A DNA stretch of 64,000 nucleotides from assembly GCA_021413735.1 (NCBI GenBank), contig JAIOPV010000039.1, positions 62,001-126,000 of the forward strand. Direction: 5' to 3'. This stretch comes from Planctomycetota bacterium. GTDB lineage: Bacteria > Planctomycetota > Planctomycetia > Gemmatales > Gemmataceae. Position numbers and translations under genes: made by a program. Below are positions 58,201 to 64,000 of the stretch, piece after piece; the first letter of the stretch is position 1, and the number at the start of each line of letters is the position of its first letter. Below the pieces are notes generated by a model, which saw only the letters and a list, made by a program, of their open reading frames with translations, did not search any database and was not told the DNA's origin.

Positions 58201-58396
58201 CACGCTCGAATAACTCATCGCCCGCGAGCGCGAACCCCACAGCTTTCCAGGCTTTGTCGTTGGCACGCATCAGCGCGTGCTGCAACGGTTGGCTGGGGTT
58301 GGAGAACCGTGCGCCGATCCACCCAAGCAACTGGTCGACGGACGTGTTGAACGCCGCCTTCAGGGTGAACGCGGCAAGCGGACCCATAACCGACAT
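55214..58396 (-). CDS. Kinase-like protein with unknown N-terminal domain and C-terminal FGE-sulfatase-like domain
   Basis: 1060 residues, no membrane helix. Residues 1-300 are an unassigned helical domain (LALIVDRNVMIVDLWRCG, LLAAAFLYFFRREVEV); 300-370 look TPR-like. The kinase domain (about 380-660) has GVSAFGTVF (388-396), VIKAL (Lys416), HRDLAPSN (517-524; the usual Lys after L is Ala521) and DFG (540-542). A Pro/Glu-rich linker (690-810) leads to an FGE-like domain (825-1055): FTMGSN, RLPTQAQWEYACKAGS, GNIWEWCLDWY, RGGGWGDSAKFCRS. Of the two active-site cysteines of real FGE only the second is kept. GGAG precedes ATG. The plan differs from the membrane kinase at 3499. Confidence 0.85.
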   Translation of the reverse strand: MSVMGPLAAFTLKAAFNTSVDQLLGWIGARFSNPSQPLQHALMRANDKAWKAVGFALAGDELFERVKPWLPGHDLTALRELIRGFLTITPTGLNQAPAGLRLQACAELARLRKAGRLALIVDRNVMIVDLWRCGDAARLLTGAPEAIAKISDALAMEAPNLTRAIRLAPPDGIPLLAAAFLYFFRREVEVNPDLARGLSFDSIRMVTAVSERGIAFLEVPTVGVLEHFDMLFDPLSDWFGRAVHELGTLRKELREWRDVNHVVAAAVDAPLTIQAFNERDRMLNFHARLRHLPGELVEWIDWQNLGDNLDACGLFKEARAAHTAAAAQARTDANPNAEADNFYRIYKDACEGNKWPEAKEALARATKLDAARFRPFDTARYHIDAVLGVSAFGTVFRCFDTEDLDDNGQPMPVVIKALRYDNLDRDPRAVFSEARTLRDLHRPGSHIIRVLGWGYANTDTDKGNRKERPYLVMEHFAGETLDAVIRRYGPMPVQVFLPVAIQIAEAIRDAHAKNVWHRDLAPSNIMSRMIETDWDVRVIDFGLAAPHEAVYHASLNIAAKRSTARDRSLTRSLEFSSPEQRGKLPGVAVGPHSDVYAFGKTCLFLLFQTTLPLPNHWASIPVDERALLQTLIERTTAETLDARFSNFDQVLDALNAFFPSAAPLAEAIEVPAVAEAADIFANMDPVEVLGPVSAIHELEPVEELEPSETLHDPEPPPDEEIHELDAVETPELSETVEEVQELEPAETPDVSHVESVPEEIAQQPEPPEVAQQPEPPAVVQPVEAPKIAQPPLEESKPASEPRPPEVVSKDPLHPGRSRTAGERFTIKLPGDLPLTFAWCPPGTFTMGSNRDDANSDEKPAHTVTLTKGFFIGIYPVTQAQWKAALMGSEPSNFPGPDRPVEQVLWEESRKFCRQMTRQLKGRAEVRLPTQAQWEYACKAGSTSDYNIGDGEESLQKAGWYEGNSGKETHPVGQLAPNAWGIHDMHGNIWEWCLDWYAEYSAEDQTDPGGPETGSDRVFRGGGWGDSAKFCRSTYRSWFDPAVRYDALGFRIVMVLPDSRT

Positions 58397-58765
58397 GCAG
58401 ACACTCCACGCGGGGCAAGCGGGATCAATCGATGAATACGAAAACTGTTCCGTGAATCTGCGACTTCCGAAGCTCTTTCATTTTGCCGTAGTCACAGAAA
58501 TTTCGGAAGGAGGTAAGTCGAGAACACCTGGAGGATAGTTTGGTGATTTCTGGTATTTGGTAGGGATGATAGCGAATTGGGGAATGATTCCGTCGGGTTG
58601 GATCATGCTTTTTCAGAATCAAGCCCATCGACAGGAAATTTCGCTACTTTCTCGGCTGCTGCGAGTTGCACTTGCACTGAGCTTTTCCTGCGGGCTACAC
58701 TCCCCTCCGACATGACTCACCGGGGTAAGGAAACCCCCTTGAGGTCCACGGAGGGACCGACGCTT
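58397..58765. other. Gene-free divergent intergenic region of about 370 bases
   Basis: It is more AT-rich than its surroundings. Frames in it have no support. It contains a candidate promoter (58672-58701) and, just before the plus-strand gene, GGTCC/GGACC around the ribosome-binding GGAG (58743-58758). Confidence 0.5.
58672..58701 (+). promoter_or_regulatory. Candidate promoter of the C26/AnmK-like unit
   Basis: TTGCAC, an 18-base spacer and TACACT, about 65 bases before the chosen ATG at 58766. Confidence 0.35.
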
Positions 58766-59569
58766 ATGCCAGTTACCCGCATCAAGGATCCCAGCCCGAA
58801 AACCTCCACCGCCACCCCACCACCGGGTCGGCCGCTGATCGGAGTGAACACTGATTACGTCACCCCGAAGAACGGCCCGGCGTACACGAAGCTGAACGTG
58901 GGGTACATCGACGCGATCATCGGAGCGGGCGGTTTGCCAATTCTGCTGCCGCCACCACGACGCGATAACCTCGCGGACTTCGACGTCCTTCTCGACCAAC
59001 TCGCGGGCATCGTGCTGACTGGTGGGGCCGACATGGACCCACGCCGCAACGGTCAGGCTCTCACGGCTGTCGTGAATCCGATGCCTGCTCGCCGCGAAGA
59101 TGCCGACCGCACGCTGCTCGCGCGAATCTTCGAGCGCAAGATACCCGTGCTTGGCATTGGTGTCGGCATGCAACAACTCAACGTGTTCGCGGGCGGAACG
59201 CTGCATCTTCACCTGCCGGTCGATAATCCGAAGGCGATGCCGCACTTTGACCAGACCGGCGCACCGCATCGTCACATGGTGCTGATCGAGGGCAACACCC
59301 GGCTCGACGACATCTACGGTGCTCAGGAACTTCGCGTGAACAGCACGCACCATCAGGCTGTGAATCAGATCGGGAAGCGAATGCGGATTGCGGCCAAGGC
59401 TCCAGATGGCGTGATCGAAGCGATCGACGCGACCGATCCAAACTGGTTCTGTGTCGGCATTCAATGGCACCCCGAAGCCGACACCGCATCGGCGCTGGAT
59501 GTGCAAATCTTCGAGTGCTTCGTGCAGGCTGCGGTTCGGGCCTCGGATAATGTGTTCGCGGTGGCGTGA
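58766..59569 (+). CDS. C26/GATase1-like protein lacking the catalytic cysteine
   Basis: 267 residues resembling gamma-glutamyl-GABA hydrolase (PuuD-type peptidase C26): RPLIGVNTDYV, GIVLTGGADMDP, VNSTHHQAVNQIGKRM and a QWHPEA with His235 and Glu237. The nucleophile elbow, normally LGICRGMQ, reads LGIGVGMQ; the codon is GGT (Gly132). It cannot hydrolyse by the usual mechanism and may be a binding protein. GGAGGG lies 10 bases before the ATG. An ATG at 58712 is a possible longer start. The AnmK-like gene follows after a hairpin. Confidence 0.86.
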   Translation: MPVTRIKDPSPKTSTATPPPGRPLIGVNTDYVTPKNGPAYTKLNVGYIDAIIGAGGLPILLPPPRRDNLADFDVLLDQLAGIVLTGGADMDPRRNGQALTAVVNPMPARREDADRTLLARIFERKIPVLGIGVGMQQLNVFAGGTLHLHLPVDNPKAMPHFDQTGAPHRHMVLIEGNTRLDDIYGAQELRVNSTHHQAVNQIGKRMRIAAKAPDGVIEAIDATDPNWFCVGIQWHPEADTASALDVQIFECFVQAAVRASDNVFAVA

Positions 59570-59579
59570 GGGACTGTTT

Positions 59580-59634
59580 AGCGTCAGCCCCAACGGGGCT
59601 GCGCTCCAGGCGCAGCCCCGTTGGGGCTGACGCT
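59580..59634. repeat. Perfect 25-bp hairpin with 5-base loop
   Basis: Arms 59580-59604 and 59610-59634 are exact complements (core GTCAGCCCCAACGGGGCTG). It follows the C26-like stop by ten bases. No U-tract. Each arm contains CAGCCCC...GGGGCTG, so it can fold in several ways. Confidence 0.8.
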
Positions 59635-59666
59635 CCATGCGAGTCGTCCACTCCAGATCATGAATC

Positions 59667-60872
59667 ATGTCCCGACTCCTTATTGGCCTCTCGGTTAGCT
59701 CTGGACTCGAAGGCGTGGACGTCACTGCCATTCGCGCAGCGGGTGTCGGCCTCGACCTTTCGCCTTCAGTTGCCGCGACCATTCGCGTCGCGTTCCCACT
59801 TTCGGTTCGCGATCATTTCCGCACTGCAACACCTGGCGCACTGCTGACGGTGAACGCCGACGTGACTCGGAACGTCGCGGATACGGCGATTCACGCGATC
59901 CGGCATGTTCACACGAAACTCGGAGTGTCCGCCCGCGATGCGTTCGTTGCGGCGTTGCTCGAGCCGGCGCATCCGAGCGCGGATTTGCCGTTACCGTGGC
60001 CTGAAGTCGCGGATCGCATCGCGGAACAAACTGGGATTACGGTGGTTCACGGCTTCCGGCATCGCGACCGTGCGGCTGGCGGTTCTGGTCATCCGATCAC
60101 GGCTGCAGCCGATTATCTTCTGTATCGCAGCCTGAACTCGGCACGTTTGCTCGTGCATCTTGGTGCAGTGACGGCGGTGTTGTTCGTGCCAGCCGCCGCA
60201 CAGATTTCAAACGTGGTTGGCTTTGAAGCGGGACCGGGCAATCAACTCCTCGATTCGCTTGTATTCCACGGCACACGCGGGAAAGAATCGTCTGATCCTG
60301 GCGGCAAGAAAGCAGTGCAGGGGAAGTGCCTCGAACCGCTCCTGGAACGCTGGCAGGAACACCCGCACCTTACCCGACGGCCGCCGAAGGCTGTGCATCC
60401 CGAAGCGTTCGGTCGGAGTTTTCTTCTCGCTGCGTTCGAGGCGGCGAGGCAACTCGGGGCAGGGCTTCCGGATTTGCTTTGTACCGCAACGCATCTCGCG
60501 GCACAGACTGTGGGGCACGCGGCGCGAACGTGGCTTCCGACTACTTTCACATCGCGTCAGATTTTGGCCACCGGTGGCGGTGTGCGAAATGGCTTCCTCT
60601 GGCAACTGATCTCGCAGCAGTTCGGCACTGACGGGGTTGTGCGTTCGGATGAGGTTGGAGTGCCGGCGCAATCTCGGAACGCGGCCTGTGCGGCTGTTCT
60701 TGGTGCGTTGACGTGCGATGGTGTGGCTGGGAATTTGTCGATGCTGACAGGCGCGACCGGCGGGCGACTACTCGGCCATCTCGCGCCCGGCGACGGTCGG
60801 AACTGGGCGAAGGTTGCGTCGTGGATCGCGGACCAAACCGGCGAATATCCGCGCACCAACCGAGTGGCGTGA
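59667..60872 (+). CDS. Divergent anhydro-N-acetylmuramic acid kinase homologue
   Basis: 401 residues. AnmK fold marks are partly kept: FRHRDRAAGGSGHPI, GFEAGPGNQLLDSL and ILATGGGVRNGFL. The N-terminal ATP loop SGTSLDG reads VSSGLEG, and the NLGGIANVT segment reads HLGAVTAVL. Either substrate or catalysis has changed. AnmK opens and phosphorylates anhydro-MurNAc in peptidoglycan recycling; the next gene encodes an amino-sugar kinase, so a muropeptide or amino-sugar role fits, but activity is doubtful. Confidence 0.8.
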   Translation: MSRLLIGLSVSSGLEGVDVTAIRAAGVGLDLSPSVAATIRVAFPLSVRDHFRTATPGALLTVNADVTRNVADTAIHAIRHVHTKLGVSARDAFVAALLEPAHPSADLPLPWPEVADRIAEQTGITVVHGFRHRDRAAGGSGHPITAAADYLLYRSLNSARLLVHLGAVTAVLFVPAAAQISNVVGFEAGPGNQLLDSLVFHGTRGKESSDPGGKKAVQGKCLEPLLERWQEHPHLTRRPPKAVHPEAFGRSFLLAAFEAARQLGAGLPDLLCTATHLAAQTVGHAARTWLPTTFTSRQILATGGGVRNGFLWQLISQQFGTDGVVRSDEVGVPAQSRNAACAAVLGALTCDGVAGNLSMLTGATGGRLLGHLAPGDGRNWAKVASWIADQTGEYPRTNRVA

Positions 60873-60977
60873 TCTTGTGGGGCCGACCAAATCGACTTCT
60901 TGAGGGCCGGCTCTGCCTGCTGTGACCAATTCCTTGGCTGCGCGTGGTGTTGAAAGTGTTGGCCGGCCGAGCCGACC

Positions 60978-61910
60978 CTACGAAAGCAGTTTCCTTGCGA
61001 GTGTCACGGCTCCGATCGCGGGATCTTCGACCAAGCCAACCGGTCCAGGCGTTATGCCGTAGCCCCGCAGGTGTTCGAGGAACTGCGTGCGAAACGGTTC
61101 ACTTCGCAACAGCAAGCCACCCGTCAACGCGATGGGAATGCCCTCTGGCGGAAGCCGACCAGCCGTGACAGCCCCTGCCGCGGTCTTCGCCAATTCCAAT
61201 GCTTGTTGCTCCATGATCGATGCGGCCGTCTGATCGTCTGTTGCGAGTTCCAACACAAGCGGAGCCAACCCCGCGATGGCCGCCTTGTCCCACTTTCCGC
61301 CATAGACGACTGGAATCATGTCGCGCGGATCGGTGATGCCGAACTTCTCGAGCAATGCGGGAAGTAACTTCGTCGGCGGTGTGATGCCGTCGGCTGATCG
61401 ACACGCCGCCCGGATTCCGAGCAATCCCATGCGGTAGGCGCTGCCTTCGTCGCCGAGAAGATACCCCCAACCGCCGGTTCGGGCGGTCTTGCCATCTTTG
61501 CCCAGCGTGAACGCAATCGAACCCGTGCCCGCGACCATCGCGAGCCCCCAGCCGTCCGGGGTGCCCGCCGCGAACAACAGAGTCGCGTCGTTCGCAATGG
61601 AGACTTTCTCAGCGAGTTGCACATGATCTGCCCAGGCACGAATCACACCGACGCCATCGAGATCGACGCCAGCAAGACCGAGCGTCGCGGCAGCAACCGT
61701 TGTCGGCGTTTGATTTGCGGCCCTGAACGCAGCCGCGACCGCAGCCTCGAGTGCGTGCACTGCGGCTTCGATGCCGACCGCGTGAATGTTCGACGGCCCG
61801 CCCGTTCCACGGCCGAGTGCGCCCCCAGTTGCTGCGTCGGCCAGCAATGCGACTGTGCTGGTTGCGCCGCCGTCGATGCCGAGAACGAGCGAGAGGTTCG
61901 GAGTTGGCAT
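60978..61910 (-). CDS. BadF/BadG-type ATPase, N-acetylglucosamine kinase-like
   Basis: 310 residues. ASKHA fold: LVLGIDGGATSTVALLAD phosphate loop, GLAGVDLDGVGVI, VSIANDATLLFAAGTPDG, GTGSIAFTLGKDG and GGWGYLLGDEGSAYRMG, with ALTGGLLLRSEPF at the end. This order is that of the BcrAD/BadFG family members that act as N-acetylglucosamine kinases (NAGK-like). It probably makes GlcNAc-6-phosphate in the cytoplasm. It converges on the AnmK-like gene and lies 26 bases upstream of nothing but the S9 peptidase stop. Confidence 0.88.
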   Translation of the reverse strand: MPTPNLSLVLGIDGGATSTVALLADAATGGALGRGTGGPSNIHAVGIEAAVHALEAAVAAAFRAANQTPTTVAAATLGLAGVDLDGVGVIRAWADHVQLAEKVSIANDATLLFAAGTPDGWGLAMVAGTGSIAFTLGKDGKTARTGGWGYLLGDEGSAYRMGLLGIRAACRSADGITPPTKLLPALLEKFGITDPRDMIPVVYGGKWDKAAIAGLAPLVLELATDDQTAASIMEQQALELAKTAAGAVTAGRLPPEGIPIALTGGLLLRSEPFRTQFLEHLRGYGITPGPVGLVEDPAIGAVTLARKLLS

Positions 61911-61936
61911 AGAGGCCTTCGTGGCGTTCGCGGGAG

Positions 61937-64000
61937 TTAGCGAGGCTTCACGTTCTTCGCGTTCTTGACATATTTATCGAACCACGCGAACTGTTCGGAC
62001 AGCACGTGCTCGACCGATTCTCGCGCTTCGTAGCCGTGCGACTCGTGTGGCAACAGCACCAACCGCACTGTGCCACCGTTCGCTCGCACGGCTGCGTAGA
62101 GCCTTTCACTTTGCACAGTAAACGTGCCGGGGTTGTTATCAGCAGCGCCGTGAATAAGCAGCAGCGGCTCGTTTATTTTGTTCGCATGGTTGAACGGCGA
62201 CATCTGAGCGTAGACCGCCGGCGCTTCCCAGAAGGTGCGGCGTTCATTCTGGAAGCCGAACGGCGTCAGCGTGCGATTGTATGCGCCACTGCGAGCAATG
62301 CCCGCTTTGAAGAGGTCAGAGTGCGCCAGCAAGTTCGCCGTCATGAACGCGCCGTAACTGTGCCCCATAACTCCTACGCGGCTGGTGTCGATGCCGAACT
62401 CGCCAGCCTTGTCGATTGCCGCTTTCGCGTTCGACACGAGTTGATCCACGAAGGTATCGTTCGCCGTCGCGGGCGGCCCCACAATCGGCATCGACACTTC
62501 CATCACGGCGTAACCTTGCGCCAGGAAGAACAGATGCGAATAGCCACCGATTGCGGTAAATCGCAGTGGCGAACCCGTGACCTGGCCCGCGGTATCGGCC
62601 GAGGCGAACTCGACGGGATACGCATAGAACACAGCCGGAATCTTCTCGCTGTCCTTGGTGTGGCCGGGTGGCAGGTGGAGCGTGAAGCTGATCGTCGTGC
62701 CGTCGGCACGCTTCGTGGTGACGAGTTGCTTCGTGGCCTTGCGCAGTTCTGGGGCCGGGTCCGTGTTCTTGGTCAACTGCACTTCGTGGTTCGCGTCGCG
62801 GAAGAAGTAGTTCGGCGGCTCTGTCGGCGATTCGCGGCGAATCAGGAACCGCGTACCCTTCGCATCGAGCACGGCAACCGCTTCTTCGTACAGGTTATCG
62901 GCACAGTGGAACACGCGAGTCGCCTTGCCGGTCTTCACGTCGAACCGATCAAGGAACGGCCGATCTCCCTTGGGCGATGCACCCGGACCAGCAAGCCAGA
63001 TGGTGTCGCCAGCGGGATCGCCGCCCGTTCGCAGCACCCGATGACCGCTTGGCAGCGTGCGACCGATCGTGCTGCCCGGATCGCCGTAGCGGTCTTGCGT
63101 TGAACGCTCGAACAACACCTTCGGCTCGGTTGCCGCGAAGAGAGAAGTTGTCGGTGCGAGGAACGTGCGGCTCCACTTGCGTTCGCGGTCGTAGTCGCGG
63201 ATCAGCATTCGGTTCCCGGTCGGGAAGAAGTCCATGCCGGCGAAACGCTGTTCGAGTTTCATCAACTCGGTGGTGCGGCCTTCGACCGCCGAGGTGAACA
63301 CCGCTTCGCGGTGTTCGACTTTCTTTCGCGGGTCGCCGTCGTCTTGCGCTTCGACCCAGATCAGCGTGTGGGGTTGTGTCGGCATCCATCGCACGGAACG
63401 CGGACCGGTCGGCACACCCTCGATGGGCACCTTATCTTGCAGCGGCAACTCGGCGATAGTTCGCACGGGCTTGCCGTCCTTGCCCCACACTTCGACGACG
63501 CGCGGGAACGCCGAGTATGGCTGGAGGTACGAGAACGGTTTCTGCACGCGGGTGACGAGGAAGTATTCGCCGTCTGGGGAAGGATCAGCATCGAGGTAGA
63601 TGCCAGGCTCGCCGAGGCGAACAACTTCCTTTTCCTTACCGCCGGGGGTCACGATCGCAAGCTGCGACGTCGTGTAATACGAGAACAGTGCTTCGTCGTG
63701 CGGGTTCTGCAATAAGTCTTGGTACGTTCGCACGGGAGCGGCTTTGCCGTCGCTTTCTTGCACGACGGGACCGGTTGGTGCGATCGGCTTCGCGGGTGCT
63801 TCGCCGCGTTTCTCGGGGATGGTCTGCACGATGAGCGATTCACTGCCTGGCATCCACTGGAACGCATCGCCGATCGTCGCGTTCAGCAAAACGTCGGGCA
63901 CACGCACGAGAATGCCGCCGGTTCGCAGTTCCGCGACCCACAACTCGATTCCCTTTGGCGTCGTGATCGTGAGCGCGAATCGTTTCCCGTCCGGCGACCA
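61937..64000 (-). CDS. S9 family prolyl oligopeptidase-type peptidase (5' part outside the window)
   Basis: The frame stays open to the end of the window (WSPDGKRFALTITTPKG), so the N-terminus is missing. The visible 687 codons hold WD/propeller strands (WSPDGKRF, PDGEYFLVTRV) and a C-terminal hydrolase with GHSYGAF (Ser), HGAADNN (Asp) and HESHGY (His), a full S9C triad. Comparison with family members suggests a few hundred residues are missing at most. It likely digests peptides in the periplasm. Confidence 0.92.
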   Translation of the reverse strand, partial: WSPDGKRFALTITTPKGIELWVAELRTGGILVRVPDVLLNATIGDAFQWMPGSESLIVQTIPEKRGEAPAKPIAPTGPVVQESDGKAAPVRTYQDLLQNPHDEALFSYYTTSQLAIVTPGGKEKEVVRLGEPGIYLDADPSPDGEYFLVTRVQKPFSYLQPYSAFPRVVEVWGKDGKPVRTIAELPLQDKVPIEGVPTGPRSVRWMPTQPHTLIWVEAQDDGDPRKKVEHREAVFTSAVEGRTTELMKLEQRFAGMDFFPTGNRMLIRDYDRERKWSRTFLAPTTSLFAATEPKVLFERSTQDRYGDPGSTIGRTLPSGHRVLRTGGDPAGDTIWLAGPGASPKGDRPFLDRFDVKTGKATRVFHCADNLYEEAVAVLDAKGTRFLIRRESPTEPPNYFFRDANHEVQLTKNTDPAPELRKATKQLVTTKRADGTTISFTLHLPPGHTKDSEKIPAVFYAYPVEFASADTAGQVTGSPLRFTAIGGYSHLFFLAQGYAVMEVSMPIVGPPATANDTFVDQLVSNAKAAIDKAGEFGIDTSRVGVMGHSYGAFMTANLLAHSDLFKAGIARSGAYNRTLTPFGFQNERRTFWEAPAVYAQMSPFNHANKINEPLLLIHGAADNNPGTFTVQSERLYAAVRANGGTVRLVLLPHESHGYEARESVEHVLSEQFAWFDKYVKNAKNVKPR

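Overview
The window looks like chromosomal DNA of a planctomycete, most likely a Gemmata-like member of the Gemmataceae. The base composition is GC-rich. The gene content is typical of the phylum: two pairs of PSCyt/DUF1549-DUF1553 and DUF1501 secreted proteins, a DUF1559 pseudopilin-like protein, a PVC-type secreted dehydrogenase with c-type heme motifs, two protein kinases fused to FGE-sulfatase-like domains, two Uma2 proteins, YncE-like and DUF3500 proteins. I see no rRNA, tRNA, CRISPR array, transposase, integrase or reverse transcriptase, so most of the window reads as ordinary chromosome with local accessory spots.

Layout. 1-3.3 kb: tail of an unknown gene and a large secreted heme/beta-propeller protein on the minus strand. 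3.4-8.5 kb: a two-gene plus-strand unit, a membrane Ser/Thr kinase with a C-terminal FGE-like domain followed by a macro-like/SIR2-like protein; this is my best candidate for an undescribed (possibly immune) system. 8.5-16 kb: a DPP4-type peptidase, then a LamG-PSCyt-DUF1549-DUF1553 protein and its DUF1501 partner. 16-21 kb: small conserved hypotheticals, including a membrane protein/winged-helix operon and a ferritin-like gene that share a 17-bp palindromic operator. 21-25 kb: a complete ribose-type sugar ABC importer. 25-28.3 kb: an HTH regulator, kdsB and pyrG. 28.1-36.1 kb: a minus-strand run holding a cupredoxin-like protein, hisN-like phosphatase, two ROK kinases, trpF, Uma2 and a YncE/phosphoesterase. 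36.2-45.9 kb: a Mesh1-like alarmone hydrolase, a tandem pair of secreted CxFC proteins, pepA, the second DUF1549-DUF1553/DUF1501 pair and a DUF3500 protein. 46-55 kb: pseudopilin, HEAT protein, S46 peptidase, Uma2, DapA-family lyase and a patatin lipoprotein. 55.2-64 kb: a second, differently built kinase-FGE protein, then a class I glutamine amidotransferase-like protein without its cysteine, a degenerate AnmK-like protein, a BadF-type amino-sugar kinase and a truncated S9 peptidase.

A recurrent theme is intergenic palindromic DNA. At least six unrelated inverted-repeat families lie between genes. One replaces the native 3' end of a cupredoxin gene, another occupies the leader of the hisN-like gene, and a 24-bp palindrome at 24992 has a near-identical copy inside a coding sequence at 41420. 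Several families also show lost catalytic residues (M48-like lipoprotein, C26 amidotransferase, AnmK, FGE domains), suggesting reuse of enzyme folds as binding or regulatory proteins.

Starts were chosen from ribosome-binding sites, signal peptides and promoter position; where these conflict the entry says so. All family names come from reading motifs by eye; no database search was run.
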